Shown: positions 1-9,628, numbered from the stretch's first letter. The stretch is DNA of 64,000 nt from Fen-1254 sp963769605 (GCA_963769605.1 CAVYML010000009.1:682001-746000); one strand, 5' to 3'. Numbers and translations: made by a program. Notes: generated by a model not told the origin, from the sequence alone.

Positions 1-628
1 CCCTGGAAGGAAAAAGCGCTTACTCTGGGATTGAAGTCCATGGCGGTTTTTCCGCTTCAAGCCGCGGCGAAGGTTATCGGGACAATTAATTTCTACGCAA
101 ATGAAGTCAACTACTTCGGTGAGGAAGAGAGAGAACTTTATAATGAACTTGTAAAGGATATTTCCTTCGCATTGGAAATGCTGGAAAATGAAGAATCTCT
201 TCGGAACACTCATGCGTTTAACGAAATGCTGCTTCAAACAATTCCCTTCGGCATGGATATTGTCGATGAACGAGGAACAGTTCTGTTCATGAACACGGCT
301 ATGAAAAATATTTTCGGCCGGGACGATGCCGGACAACTTTGCTGGTCGCTCTCGAAGAACGGTAAGAAACATTGCCTTCATTGTCCGCTGCAGAAAGGAA
401 TCGAAATCAGCCGGATCGATATTCTTGAAAGCATGAATGCCCTCGACGGCCGCATTTTCCAGATTCACCTTATCGGAATCATGTTCCGGGGAAAGAAAGC
501 AATGCTGGAATTATTCGCGGATACAACGGAACAACGAAAACTTCAGAATCGACTCCTGCAAGATCAAAAGATCCAAAGCATCGGTACGCTGGCAGGCGGT
601 ATTGCACACGACTTTAATAATATCCTAG

Positions 629-2490
629 AGACTCGGTCGAGAACCCCCCTTTTTTCAAGAGTTTAAAAAGTAGGAGTGATCAGATCACCGTCTGAAAATT
701 CAGTTGCCTATAAATCATCCTCTGAAGATTTAGAGCGAGCCAAAGAGCAAAAATGAGCAACGCTGCAATAAAGAATAGAGAGAATGACGCCACTGACGCA
801 AACAGCGTCAAATTGGCCACAGCAGCCGCCATCGCAAGCTGAAAGAGAACTTTCTTCATCCCAAAATAACGTGCGTTGCGTATGCCAAGGCGTACCAATC
901 GTGCAAAGCGATGTTCAACGACTACTCGCTTGCGATACATCTGATGATATTCTTCCGTTCTTTGAAATAGCTTTTTCTCTCGTATGAGCGCTTCATATTC
1001 ATGCACCAACACACTTCGGCACGGAGTCTTCTCCTTGAGACATTGACTCCTGAATGAACAACGGCAACATTGCCTGACAGAGAACTTGAAACTTTTGTTT
1101 TTAAAGGTTGTTCCGCGTTGTGTCGTTACTTTTTGCACATTCCAACACGTAGTTGTCTCCCCGGCCGGACATGTGACTGATTCGCCTTCAAGGTCAATCT
1201 TAAAATCCTCTTTCGTGAATCGTCCTGTTTGCGGAGCACGTCCTACCGGAGCGATAAGATTATACTTGTGTGCATCAGCATCCAAGCGTGCTTCTACTGT
1301 TCCATAAGCGCCGTCTCCAAGAACATTTTCGATTTCGGCATCAAGATTCTTCGCCGCTTCTTTAATCACCGCCGGAGCATCCACACTATCATGTGCATTG
1401 CCCGGAACAACATCAACTTCGGCAATCACTTGAGTATCTGTGTCAACGGCTATCGCCGCCTTGTATCCATCGAAACGTTGGCTGGCACTCTTGCGCCCAT
1501 GGCGCATCTCGGGGTCATGAACAGAGATAATTCTATCTTTGGCGACACCATCGATAATCTCTGCCTTCTCCGGCATTTTTTCGCGAATATCCTGTGCTAA
1601 GAGCTTACTCAATAATTCTGTCGCCCGAAGAAGATCATGAGCCTCGTCGCTCTCTTTGTCCAATGATGAAAGTGTCTCTGAAGCCATAGCCAGCACTCTT
1701 CGACAATCAGCAACGATACAATTCAAAACGATCTGTCGTTGGTTGTCGTTATCCCAATCAATCGTCCAGGTACCTTTAAAGCTCGACGCACTGTAGCGGG
1801 AAAAATCATTGGCTTGAGAATAGTCTTCAATCGGTTGTTCTGCAATCTGCGCAAGAACTTTCAGCGTTTGTCGAAGTCCTTCCGCCAACATGTTAAAGGT
1901 GTCTTCAACCGCGCCGCGCCCAAATATCGGTGTCGTGTCAATTGCGAAGGTTTTTTTATTCTTTCTTGTATAACCTTTTTGAGCAAGTAAGTTCAAGGCC
2001 TTGGTGAATATCATTTTCCCTTTATTATGGATGATCAATTGATTACGAAACAGGCACAACGTACTCTTCGCAAACGGCTGTTCTTCATCACCAACACCAA
2101 GCGCTACCTGCCAGCGTTGATCGAATTTTGCGCGGTCGGCTGCTTCTTGATCCGATACTCGGTCATACGATTGGAGAAGCAAGGCACTTGCCAATAAACT
2201 TGGGGGAACGCTTTCACGGCCATTATCCGGGCAATATAAGAACGAAAAGTCTTCATCGTTAAAGATTTCATGCCGGTGATCGCTTAAAAATACGTAAAAG
2301 CTTTCTTTGCCTATCTTCTGGCGAAGACGATTCTCCGGCAGGAATAAATTGCTTTGTGGGTTTTGTTTGCCTAACATAATATGATTTTCTCTTAGTGAGA
2401 GACGATAAATCTATTTTCTATACAAATATAATACATGACCGTCCGTTCACCAAAATATTCTTTAATAAAAATCACTTTTCGACCAAGTCT
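629..2490. mobile_element. IS1182-family insertion sequence, complete, about 1.86 kb
   Basis: The ends form imperfect terminal inverted repeats: the left end reads AGACTCGGTCGAGAA and the right end, read inward, AGACTTGGTCGAAAA, which is 13 of 15 matches. The element is flanked by direct repeats CTAG at 625-628 and 2491-2494, which I read as a 4-bp target duplication of a palindromic target. One intact transposase gene on the minus strand fills most of it. Near-identical ends, an intact transposase and an undamaged interrupted gene suggest a recent insertion. Confidence 0.92.
680..2377 (-). CDS. IS1182-family DDE transposase
   Basis: This 565-aa protein has the IS1182 layout: an N-terminal DUF772-like helical region (about residues 40-130, with FDQRWQVALG) followed by an RNase H-like DDE domain. 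The first catalytic Asp lies in FAIDTTPIFGRGAVEDT near residue 145, a hallmark of this family. The second lies in VLGDGAYGT, and the Glu in VVVEHRFARL near the end. A cysteine cluster (RQCCRCSFRSQC) sits before the last catalytic block, as in many relatives. The length is normal and no internal stops are seen, so it is probably active. It is the only gene in the element and reads opposite to the kinase it interrupts. Confidence 0.93.
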   Translation of the reverse strand: MLGKQNPQSNLFLPENRLRQKIGKESFYVFLSDHRHEIFNDEDFSFLYCPDNGRESVPPSLLASALLLQSYDRVSDQEAADRAKFDQRWQVALGVGDEEQPFAKSTLCLFRNQLIIHNKGKMIFTKALNLLAQKGYTRKNKKTFAIDTTPIFGRGAVEDTFNMLAEGLRQTLKVLAQIAEQPIEDYSQANDFSRYSASSFKGTWTIDWDNDNQRQIVLNCIVADCRRVLAMASETLSSLDKESDEAHDLLRATELLSKLLAQDIREKMPEKAEIIDGVAKDRIISVHDPEMRHGRKSASQRFDGYKAAIAVDTDTQVIAEVDVVPGNAHDSVDAPAVIKEAAKNLDAEIENVLGDGAYGTVEARLDADAHKYNLIAPVGRAPQTGRFTKEDFKIDLEGESVTCPAGETTTCWNVQKVTTQRGTTFKNKSFKFSVRQCCRCSFRSQCLKEKTPCRSVLVHEYEALIREKKLFQRTEEYHQMYRKRVVVEHRFARLVRLGIRNARYFGMKKVLFQLAMAAAVANLTLFASVASFSLFFIAALLIFALWLALNLQRMIYRQLNFQTVI

Positions 2491-3241
2491 CTAGGGATTA
2501 TTCTGGCATATTCATCATTTTTGGAAAGGGGTATAGAGGATAAGAAAAAAATCAAAGAAAGCAGCGCTGCCATCGCAAAAGCAGTAGACCGCGCCGCATC
2601 TCTTGTAAGACAGATCCTCACGTTTGCACGGCAGGCAGAGGTTTTATTCCAGCCGTTGAACGTTTCCAATTTTATGCTTGAAATCGCTTCAATGCTGGAA
2701 GAGACTTTCCCGAAAACGATAGAAATAAGAAGGAATATAGAGAGAAACATTCCGTTCATCAACGCCGATCAAACACAGATACATCAGGCATTGCTTAATC
2801 TCTGCGTCAATGCTCGCGATGCCATGCCGAATGGAGGCATACTCAACATCAAAGCAGAAACAGTCGAACAAAATATCATCAGAGAACGCTTCCCGGCAGC
2901 GAGTCATGAACGATATGCGTGCATCTCCGTGTCCGATTCCGGAACGGGAATCGATGCAAAAACTGAACAGCGAATATTTGATCCATACTTTACGACAAAA
3001 GAACATGGAAAAGGGATCGGCCTCGGCCTGTCGGTGGTCTATGGAGTGATGCAAACACATCATGGATTTGTTGATATGAAGAGTGAAGAAGGCAAAGGAA
3101 CTACCTTCTTCCTCTACCTGCCTATACCATTCGATACGGTAAAGAACTAAGAGCGAAACGGAACACCCTGATATATCAGCCGGAAGCGCTGCGGGAATAT
3201 TTAACAACCAGAGAGAGACGGAAGGTTAAGGAGATTTTCTC

Positions 3242-3775
3242 ATGAAATATTTACACACGCTGCGTGGTTATGGAATAAATTTTGTCGCACAATACCCTGC
3301 AGTCTTATCGGGCTGCATTATCTACAGCTACTTATTTGTCTCCATGGTTCGGCTTTTCATTAAAGTAAAAACCCATGGCGCAACACCGGGGGATATCTAC
3401 GACATTTTCAGCGCATTGCCGTTCATGTGGCTTCTTGCAGTCTCGCTCGTAAAGATCATCGAATTCCGGACAAAACTTCATATCCAGGAAAAAGAACTGC
3501 AGGTGAAAAGCATCCAGTTGACGACTATGCATGAAGTCGTTAAAGGTGTTCAGCATCAGGTCAATAACCCTCTGGCAATTATTTCACTATCCGTCGATCA
3601 AACAAAAAGATCTGTTGAACATGATCCGGCGCTCATGAAGAAAATAGAATCCATTGCGAATGCAGCAAATCAAATAACCCTCGCTCTGCAAAAATTTTCA
3701 GAAGCCGAACATTACGAATATGAACACGTAGATCAGAAAGTTGGAACTATAGCATCGCTTCCCGGCGAACATTGA
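3242..3775 (+). CDS. Membrane protein with a HisKA-like domain but no ATPase domain
   Basis: This 177-aa protein begins with two likely membrane segments (about residues 20-40 and 55-75), followed by a coiled region and a HisKA-like helix with VQHQVNNPLAIISLSV. His-Gln-x-Asn-Asn-Pro-Leu matches the phosphoacceptor H box of HisKA-type kinases. The protein ends about 60 residues later and no HATPase N or G boxes follow. It could act as a dimerisation partner or phosphotransfer intermediate for another kinase, perhaps the neighbouring one now broken by the IS; that is inference. A good AAGGAGA ribosome site precedes the ATG. The tail looks like a natural end and I saw no frameshift leading into an ATPase domain. 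Confidence 0.7.
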   Translation: MKYLHTLRGYGINFVAQYPAVLSGCIIYSYLFVSMVRLFIKVKTHGATPGDIYDIFSALPFMWLLAVSLVKIIEFRTKLHIQEKELQVKSIQLTTMHEVVKGVQHQVNNPLAIISLSVDQTKRSVEHDPALMKKIESIANAANQITLALQKFSEAEHYEYEHVDQKVGTIASLPGEH

Positions 3776-3820
3776 AAAAGCATGCGCTGCAAAGAAGAAA
3801 ATTAAGATTGGATAATATCC

Positions 3821-4933
3821 TTATATCAGAAGCATTTCTACATAGCCTGCAATTGCAAGAGATGACGTTAGCCCGGGAGAATCGATGCCGATCAGATTGA
3901 TAAATCCTGATAAGCCTCGTTCCTTTTCATGTACGATAACGAAATCTTTTTCCGGCTCGCCTTTTTTCTGAAGCTTTGGCCGTATGCCGCTTATATCGGG
4001 AGTAATATCTTCGTCTGCAATCATCGGAAGAATCCGCCGGATGGCGTCGGCAAAGGTACGGCGTTTCGTTTCGGCAACGGCATAATCCTGGACACGGTTT
4101 TCGAGATACTCCACATCCGGACCGAACTTGAGGCGGCCGTTCCAATCGAGAAGTGCATGCACACCTAATCCTTCATTCTGCGGTACAGGATATACTAAGC
4201 GGGAAACCAATTTTGATTTCGACGGTGTGACGGCAAAATATGAACCCTTAACATAGCTCAACCTGTATCCCGCCTGATCAATATCGATTCCGGCCAATGC
4301 GGCCATCGTGTCCGAACCAAGCCCGGCAGCATTGATAACAATTTCCCCCGTAATCACAGATCGAGTCCCTCCTTCATCAATCATCACTTCATATCCGTTT
4401 TGGCTTTTTTCAATGCCAACAACTTCGCATCGCATCTGAATGACAGCGCCCTGCGAAAGAGCGGTATGATAATAATATTCCATAAGATCGTGGATACTAA
4501 TGACGCCTGTGAGAGGAGAGTAAAGAGACCCGAATGTTCGAATATTGGGTTCCAGCTTCAGTGTTGTTGCTTTATCGAGATAATCGATTATGACGCCGTT
4601 TTGACCGGCATTTTTCTGAATCGATTCGAGTTTCGTCAATTCTGCTTCGGCTGCCGCCGAAATTATTTTTGTGATGTTCCTGTACGGGATGTTTTTTTCG
4701 TGGCAAAGCACAGAAAGCTCTTTACGCCCTTCGACACAGAGCACGGCTTTCAGGCTTCCTGGTTTATAATATATCCCGGCATGAACAACTTCGCTGTTCC
4801 GGCTGGAGGTTTCCATGCCGCAGCGTTCATGCTTTTCCAGAAGAAGAAGGTTTGGATGCTTTTTCGAAAGACGCTGAGCAATTGCAAGCCCGACGACACC
4901 GCCTCCGATAATAATAATTTCAAAATCTGCCAT
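3821..4933 (-). CDS. lhgO: FAD-dependent oxidoreductase, L-2-hydroxyglutarate oxidase-like
   Basis: A 370-aa DAO-family flavoenzyme. Residues 1-30 carry the FAD dinucleotide-binding motif IIIGGGVVGLAIAQRL. SSRNSEVVHAGIYY, NAAGLGSDTMA and GIRPKL followed by DFVI match the LhgO/YgaF group, which oxidises L-2-hydroxyglutarate to 2-oxoglutarate and passes electrons to the membrane quinone pool. The reading frame is open upstream to 5257, but I chose the ATG at 4933: it follows GGAAAGAG and begins with the FAD motif, while the upstream extension is hydrophobic, low-complexity and crosses an intergenic region. The exact substrate is inferred from family resemblance. It stands alone, convergent with the HisKA gene. 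Confidence 0.85.
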   Translation of the reverse strand: MADFEIIIIGGGVVGLAIAQRLSKKHPNLLLLEKHERCGMETSSRNSEVVHAGIYYKPGSLKAVLCVEGRKELSVLCHEKNIPYRNITKIISAAAEAELTKLESIQKNAGQNGVIIDYLDKATTLKLEPNIRTFGSLYSPLTGVISIHDLMEYYYHTALSQGAVIQMRCEVVGIEKSQNGYEVMIDEGGTRSVITGEIVINAAGLGSDTMAALAGIDIDQAGYRLSYVKGSYFAVTPSKSKLVSRLVYPVPQNEGLGVHALLDWNGRLKFGPDVEYLENRVQDYAVAETKRRTFADAIRRILPMIADEDITPDISGIRPKLQKKGEPEKDFVIVHEKERGLSGFINLIGIDSPGLTSSLAIAGYVEMLLI

Positions 4934-5087
4934 AGATGTCTCTTTCCTTGAATTTAAGAAGATACAAAAAGAAAGAAGAAAGAGCATCAAAAACCTTGAT
5001 TGCCTGATTTTGACTCCGTATTTTAGAGTAAGAAAATAAAGATCACAATGGAAAAAGGGAAATAGGAAAATGGAAAGGAGGTAAAAA

Positions 5088-5198
5088 ATGGGTAAAGGAG
5101 ATAAACGTTCAAAGCGCGGAAAGATTTTTGCTAAGTCGCACGGCAAATCACGTCCCAAAAAAACAGGCAAAACCGTCAGAACCGCAAAAGCCAAATAA
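5088..5198 (+). CDS. 30S ribosomal protein THX (bTHX), small basic protein
   Basis: A 36-codon gene preceded by the near-perfect Shine-Dalgarno AAAGGAGG at 5074-5082. The peptide starts MGKGDKRSKRGKIFAKSHGK and continues SRPKK, matching the small ribosomal protein THX of Thermus and many Bacteroidetes-like bacteria, where the peptide sits in the head of the 30S subunit. It is extremely basic (Lys/Arg rich), as expected for an rRNA-binding peptide. The C-terminal extension (TGKTVRTAKAK) is longer than in the shortest members. The gene sits between a divergent oxidase gene and apaG. Confidence 0.93.
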   Translation: MGKGDKRSKRGKIFAKSHGKSRPKKTGKTVRTAKAK

Positions 5199-5261
5199 GG
5201 AACGACTTTATCTGAGCGGAGGAATTCTTCAGAATCCCTTCGCTCAGCATCGGTCATAAGT

Positions 5262-5642
5262 ATGGTTTTTTCAGAAATTACAGAAGGTATACGCGTAACC
5301 GTTCAGCCGATTTATCTGGACGGACAATCCGATTTTCTTGTTAAGAAATTCGTCTTTGCGTATTTTGTACGGATCGACAATCTCTCGCATGAACCGGTCA
5401 AACTGCTTCGCCGTCACTGGCATATAGAACACTCCACAGGTAAAACGGAAAACATAGATGGCGAAGGAATAATCGGAAAACAGCCTCAAATCAATCCGAA
5501 CAAACGCCATGAGTACAATAGTTATTGCATACTCGAGTCTATGGAAGGGTCGATGGAAGGTTACTACCTTATGGAACGAACCGATGGGTCATCGTTCGAA
5601 GTCACCATCCCGCGTTTCCCCCTCCGCGCCGCGGCCAATTAA
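5262..5642 (+). CDS. apaG: ApaG family protein
   Basis: This 126-aa protein spans a single ApaG/FNIII-like beta domain: VTVQPIYLDGQSD at the start, FVFAYFVRIDNLSHEPVKLL in the core, LRRHWHIEHSTG, and the closing GSMEGYYLMERTDGSSFEVTIPRF. These match ApaG, a small cytosolic protein linked genetically to Co2+/Mg2+ efflux and diadenosine tetraphosphate control in enterobacteria; its biochemical role remains unclear. The length is normal and the domain is complete. It follows the THX gene on the same strand. A dispersed palindromic repeat begins just after its stop codon. Confidence 0.93.
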   Translation: MVFSEITEGIRVTVQPIYLDGQSDFLVKKFVFAYFVRIDNLSHEPVKLLRRHWHIEHSTGKTENIDGEGIIGKQPQINPNKRHEYNSYCILESMEGSMEGYYLMERTDGSSFEVTIPRFPLRAAAN

Positions 5643-5650
5643 CTCAAAAG

Positions 5651-5755
5651 CAGTAAATGGCAGCCGGAGGCCTGCCCGACTGTTGATACAGTCACGCAGG
5701 CGGGCCTGAAGATATTATCCCGCGCCAGCGGGATTCAATTCGGAGAGTCGCGAAC
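5651..5755. repeat. Dispersed intergenic repeat (CCGGAGGCCT family), copy 1
   Basis: The segment contains CAGCCGGAGGCCTG, a hairpin built on GCCTGCCC and GGCGGGC, then CCCGC-N4-GCGGGATTCAATT. The first and last blocks recur at 20404-20490 without the middle hairpin. It may end apaG transcription, but no T-run follows. Downstream, 5801-5848, is a degenerate tandem of ACGAAC/ACGCAC-like units. Confidence 0.65.
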
Positions 5756-5851
5756 AGTGAACTTGAAAAAACAAAATAACTGATAAACCAAAGAACTAAA
5801 CAACACCATAACCCCGAACCACGCACTACGCACAACGAACTACGAACTTTG

Positions 5852-7618
5852 TTATTGTTGCAATTTCTTGAATTTATAAAATTCCCCTTTTGCGTTCATC
5901 AATTGTTCGTGTGTCCCGGATTCCATACACATTCCATGTTTCATAACGACAATTCTATCCGCATTCCGAATAGTCGATAACCGGTGCGCTACGATGAATG
6001 TGGTTCTCCCTTTGACTAACCGCTGAATCGCCTCCTGAATAAGGGATTCGGAAACCACATCGAGCGCCGAAGTCGCTTCGTCCAGGACGATAATTCTCGG
6101 ATCCCTTATCAGCGCCCGTGCTATGGCAATGCGCTGACGCTGCCCTCCGGAAAGCCGTGCTCCGCGTTCACCGAGTTTTGTATCGAGTCCCTGCGGCATT
6201 TTGGAAACGAATTCGGCCGCATTGGCAACCTCCAGAATATCCCAGATCCTCTTTTCGTCGACAATATTGGTGCCGTAAGCAATGTTCTCCCAGACCGATC
6301 CGCTGAACAGCAGTGTCGTCTGGGGCACAACAGCCAGAAACCGCCGGTACTGCCTTAGGTCGAGTCCCTGCATATCCTGTCCGTCGAGGAGTATTCTGCC
6401 GGCTGTTGGCCTTCGAAATCCGATGACAAGACTCATCAAGGTCGATTTTCCCGAACCCGATTCGCCGACAAAAGCGATGGACTCTCCGGCTTTTATTTCG
6501 AGAGAAAAATCCTTAACTGCCGGCTGCTGTGCTTTATCGTACGCATAACGTACGGCATCGAATACAAAATGGCCGTCGACATTGTCAACCATCTGCTTTC
6601 CTTCATTTTGTTCGATATCCGGAGATTCAAGAATTTCTCCGATCGACCGGATCGATTCGAAGCCGCGGGAAAGTTCTGGATACGCATTCAAAATCATATT
6701 GACAGCCCCGACAATCATTGCAAAAAAACTCTGAAAAAGAACGACCTCTCCGACACTGATCACTTTCTTAAATGCAAGGATAGACGTGAACATCAAGCAT
6801 AGAAGCATAACGATCTGGAAGGAAGTCCATGAAAACGCGCTGAAGAGAGCTCCGATCACTTCCAGCCGTATGCCTTTGCGCTTTACATGCTCAAGCCTGG
6901 AATCCATTTTGGAGACTTCCAGTTCTTCCACTCCGTGCGCCCGCGTAATGGGAATCATCTGAATCATTTCAACAACGCTCGCCGAAAGAGATTCTATTTC
7001 CGTACGGTATTCCCTGTTCCTCGCGCTCATTTTCTTTGAAAACAAAAACACAAGACTCGATGAAACCGGCACAGAAATCAGGTAAAACAGCGCGACGAAA
7101 GGCTGGCTCATGACGGTGAATGAAAATGCGACCATGATGGTAAGAATGGCGGGAAAAACGGAATTCATAAGATTCCGGGAAAGTATTTCTAATGTTTCGA
7201 CATCGCGCAGTATTTTTGTTTGGAGCTTTCCGGATTGGTATGTATCATGAAAGGAAATTGAAAGCTCCTGCAGGCGCCGTACGATGGACGACCGCAACTG
7301 CACCTGCATCGTATTCAACGCACTGCTGAAAACTCTTACATACAGCGTATGCATCGGAATGTTTTGCATGATGATCATAAAAAACACCGCTCCGACCCAC
7401 CACAAATCATTGATCGAATATTTGACCGGATCGCTGATAATGTTAATCATGCGGGCAAGAACGACCGGAAGTATCCAGACCGGAGAATGTTTTATCGCAA
7501 ACAGACCGATTGAAATGCCGATTTTGAGGTGCTGTCCCCGGTAGAGGTATATCAGTTTCCTGAGAGGGCTGGCGCTGCGAAATTTTAATCCGAATTGCTC
7601 ATCGTCGCGTTCGCGCAT
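5852..7618 (-). CDS. ABC exporter, fused membrane and ATPase domains
   Basis: A 588-aa half-transporter of the type IV (MsbA/MdlB/LmrA-like) exporter group. Residues about 25-310 hold the six-helix membrane domain. The nucleotide-binding domain has Walker A GESGSGKSTLMS, Q-loop VPQTTLLF, signature LSGGQRQRIAIARAL, Walker B IIVLDEATSAL and H-loop VAHRLST. All catalytic residues are present, so a homodimer could be active. A GTG at 7630 is possible, but I prefer the ATG at 7618, because AGGAAAGGTG then sits at proper distance and would overlap the GTG itself. The substrate (lipid, peptide or drug) cannot be deduced, as there is no partner gene nearby. Confidence 0.92.
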   Translation of the reverse strand: MRERDDEQFGLKFRSASPLRKLIYLYRGQHLKIGISIGLFAIKHSPVWILPVVLARMINIISDPVKYSINDLWWVGAVFFMIIMQNIPMHTLYVRVFSSALNTMQVQLRSSIVRRLQELSISFHDTYQSGKLQTKILRDVETLEILSRNLMNSVFPAILTIMVAFSFTVMSQPFVALFYLISVPVSSSLVFLFSKKMSARNREYRTEIESLSASVVEMIQMIPITRAHGVEELEVSKMDSRLEHVKRKGIRLEVIGALFSAFSWTSFQIVMLLCLMFTSILAFKKVISVGEVVLFQSFFAMIVGAVNMILNAYPELSRGFESIRSIGEILESPDIEQNEGKQMVDNVDGHFVFDAVRYAYDKAQQPAVKDFSLEIKAGESIAFVGESGSGKSTLMSLVIGFRRPTAGRILLDGQDMQGLDLRQYRRFLAVVPQTTLLFSGSVWENIAYGTNIVDEKRIWDILEVANAAEFVSKMPQGLDTKLGERGARLSGGQRQRIAIARALIRDPRIIVLDEATSALDVVSESLIQEAIQRLVKGRTTFIVAHRLSTIRNADRIVVMKHGMCMESGTHEQLMNAKGEFYKFKKLQQ

Positions 7619-7728
7619 TCCGACATTCACCTTTCCTTGCCATCCAATAATGTCTCGTGTTCACAATTCCGGATCCCTAAAAAGCAATCACTGTGATCAG
7701 CCTTTTCATCTGTACCAGACATACATCT

Positions 7729-9234
7729 TTATTTCACTTCTTTAATGCGATGTTCGATGCCTGCATTAACTTCTTTCAACGAGCGCACCTTTTGTTCGAC
7801 CGCGGCAAAAACCGTCCTGTTGACAAACACCGGTACCGGCGTATCAATTCCCAGATACATTTCCGCATCTCCTGCCAAATAATCGCTTGCAGCCGCTGTA
7901 TAGATTTTTGTATCATCTAATGGCTTGCCGTTCACCAGAATTTTTACGAACTCGATAGTTCCGTCCGGTTTCTTTTTCCATTCCGCCTGCAGACCGGAAG
8001 TTTGCACAGCCGGGTGTTTTTCAATATAATATCGAAGGAATCGGCGTATATCGGATGCCGGCATCGTAAACGTAACGAGTTCGTTCCGGAAAGGAAGCAC
8101 TTCGAACAAATCGCGTTTTGTGATCCTGCCGATAGATAGGTTCTTTCGCATTCCATGGGTATTCATGAATCCGATATCGGCTCCCGCCGCTTCACGCTGC
8201 GCATCGGCAATAAAGTTGCCGGCATTGCTTTCGCCGCGGTTACCGATTACCCAGTCCGACTTCAGCGTTCCAATGACCTCCGCATAGTCGGCATCGATTT
8301 TACCTTTCAGCGAATCGATCAAATGCGAAAGTGCGGTTTTCGGCCGGTCGGGATGGTACCACAACGGCAGCAATTTGCCTTCGTACGACAGAATCTTATG
8401 CTTTTCAACGGTTAATGTCAGTTCACCCAGATTCTCACAGTTCGAACCGGTCTGAACGATAACGACGCCATTTATTATTTTCGGAACCTTTAATCGCGTA
8501 TGCGAATGTCCGCCGACGATGACATCTAATCCCGTAACATTCTCTGCAAGAACGGAGTCATCCGCGACTCCTTCATGTGTAACTGCAATCAGCAGATCCG
8601 TCCGGGATAGAAGCTTGTCGATAATGCGCTGCGCAGTTTCGACCGGCGGAAGAATAACGATGCCGCTGATGCTTTTCTTGCTAACCAGAGTAAAAAAATC
8701 TTTGGACATCAAGCCGAAAATGCCGATCCGTAATCCTGCTTTTTCAAGAACGATATATTCTTCGTTGCCGACCGGAAATTTTCCCGCCGTATCGACAATG
8801 TTTGCAGAAACTGTCGGAAATCCTCCTATTTGTATAAGTTTCCGGAGGTTCGCCTGCGAAATATCGAAGTCGTGATTGCCGATGGTCCAGACATTGTAGC
8901 CGATCATACGCATCATCGCGAACAGCGCCCCGCCCTCGGCTCCTTCATACGAATATTCGGTGATCGGATAGCCGGTCATCACATCGCCGGCATCTATTAA
9001 AAGCACCGCAGGTTTGACATGCCGTATGCTGTCGATCTCATAATTCAGTTCATTAAATCCCCCCACCAGAGGCTTCGGCATCTGTTTGATCCAGAAGGCT
9101 TCGTGAGGAATAAAATCCGCATGTATATCGTTCGTATGCAATAGAGTGATTGTTTGCGGCTGTCCGGAGAGGATTGAAGCGGTACCGGCAAACAGCAGGA
9201 ACCATGCAGGAATAAAATTTAGAAAACGTTTCAT
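7729..9234 (-). CDS. 5'-nucleotidase/2',3'-cyclic phosphodiesterase-type secreted phosphoesterase
   Basis: A 501-aa UshA/NucA-like enzyme. An N-terminal signal peptide (MKRFLNFIPAWFLLFAGTAS, cleavage probably near SGQP) leads into a calcineurin-like metallophosphoesterase domain: LLHTNDIHADF (D-x-H), LIDAGDVMTG (GD), TIGNHDFD (GNHD), AVTHEG and VGGHSHTRL (GHxH). The C-terminal 5'-nucleotidase domain has GNFIADAQREAAGADIGF and related blocks. It likely hydrolyses nucleotides or related phosphate esters in the periplasm. The ATG at 9234 follows AAGAAGGA at good distance; an ATG six codons upstream lacks a ribosome site and would put charged residues before the signal. Confidence 0.9.
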   Translation of the reverse strand: MKRFLNFIPAWFLLFAGTASILSGQPQTITLLHTNDIHADFIPHEAFWIKQMPKPLVGGFNELNYEIDSIRHVKPAVLLIDAGDVMTGYPITEYSYEGAEGGALFAMMRMIGYNVWTIGNHDFDISQANLRKLIQIGGFPTVSANIVDTAGKFPVGNEEYIVLEKAGLRIGIFGLMSKDFFTLVSKKSISGIVILPPVETAQRIIDKLLSRTDLLIAVTHEGVADDSVLAENVTGLDVIVGGHSHTRLKVPKIINGVVIVQTGSNCENLGELTLTVEKHKILSYEGKLLPLWYHPDRPKTALSHLIDSLKGKIDADYAEVIGTLKSDWVIGNRGESNAGNFIADAQREAAGADIGFMNTHGMRKNLSIGRITKRDLFEVLPFRNELVTFTMPASDIRRFLRYYIEKHPAVQTSGLQAEWKKKPDGTIEFVKILVNGKPLDDTKIYTAAASDYLAGDAEMYLGIDTPVPVFVNRTVFAAVEQKVRSLKEVNAGIEHRIKEVK

Positions 9235-9440
9235 TAGTAATTCCTTCTTCATAATGGCTCAAGATACAGAGATTTCAACGATTTCGGAAATGATTCCTCC
9301 GAAGAATTCGCCGTAAATAATTCCTTTTTTGTTTCACTCTTGCCTCCGGATTTTTGAACCCGTACATTGAAAATAAGCCGCAGAACATTCCGGCAGCTGC
9401 GAGTCGAAAAAGAAATTTTTATTAAAATATTCGATAACTT

Positions 9441-9566
9441 CTCAGCGTGATATTGAAAGAATAAAAAAATCCCCCTCTCTTTCAGAGAATCCCCCTTTTG
9501 TTTAAAAGGGGGAAGAAGGGGGATTGATAACTGAAAAAAAATCAATTGTGTTAAATTAAGCTGAAC
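9441..9566. repeat. MITE-like repeat, copy upstream of pepF
   Basis: This element begins CTCAGCGTGATAT and ends TTAAGCTGAAC, so its ends are imperfectly inverted. The core is a strong hairpin made of CCCCCTTTTG and TTTAAAAGGGGG, followed by GGGGGATTGATA. A second copy lies at 11550-11661 in the same orientation, and a left-end fragment at about 20522. No coding capacity. It occupies most of the gap between the nucleotidase and pepF genes; the rest (9235-9440) shows nothing recognisable. Confidence 0.75.
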
Positions 9567-9628
9567 AATTATAATATTCATATGAAAGGTAGTTTATACA
9601 CATGTCTCATATCGTCAAAGGTGATGAA

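Larger units (their letters stand above)
1..3150 (+). pseudogene. GAF-PAS sensor histidine kinase, split by an IS element and cut by the window edge
   Basis: The reading frame is open from base 1, so the start lies upstream. The first residues resemble the end of a GAF domain (SMAVFPL, VIGTINFYA). A PAS-like segment follows, then the HisKA phosphoacceptor motif GGIAHDFNNIL, where the frame breaks at about 628. After the insertion (from 2495) the kinase resumes with LAYSSFLERG, LVRQILTFA, the N box LLNLCVNARDAM and the G boxes SDSGTGID and GIGLGLSVVYG. Removing the IS and one CTAG copy restores frame exactly (NNIL then GIILAYSSF). The catalytic half is a paralogue of the hybrid kinase at 13599-18017. 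As it stands the phosphoacceptor and ATPase halves are separated, so the gene should be inactive. Which signal it senses cannot be told. Confidence 0.9.

Noticed and set aside
4400..4951. 183-aa plus-strand reading frame inside the oxidase gene
   Set aside because: Antisense shadow without ribosome site or family features; the oxidase motifs on the other strand are clear.
4934..5257. Membrane N-terminal extension of the LhgO-like oxidase
   Set aside because: The ATG at 4933 has a good ribosome site and the FAD motif right after it; the extension overlaps the THX gene region on the other strand.
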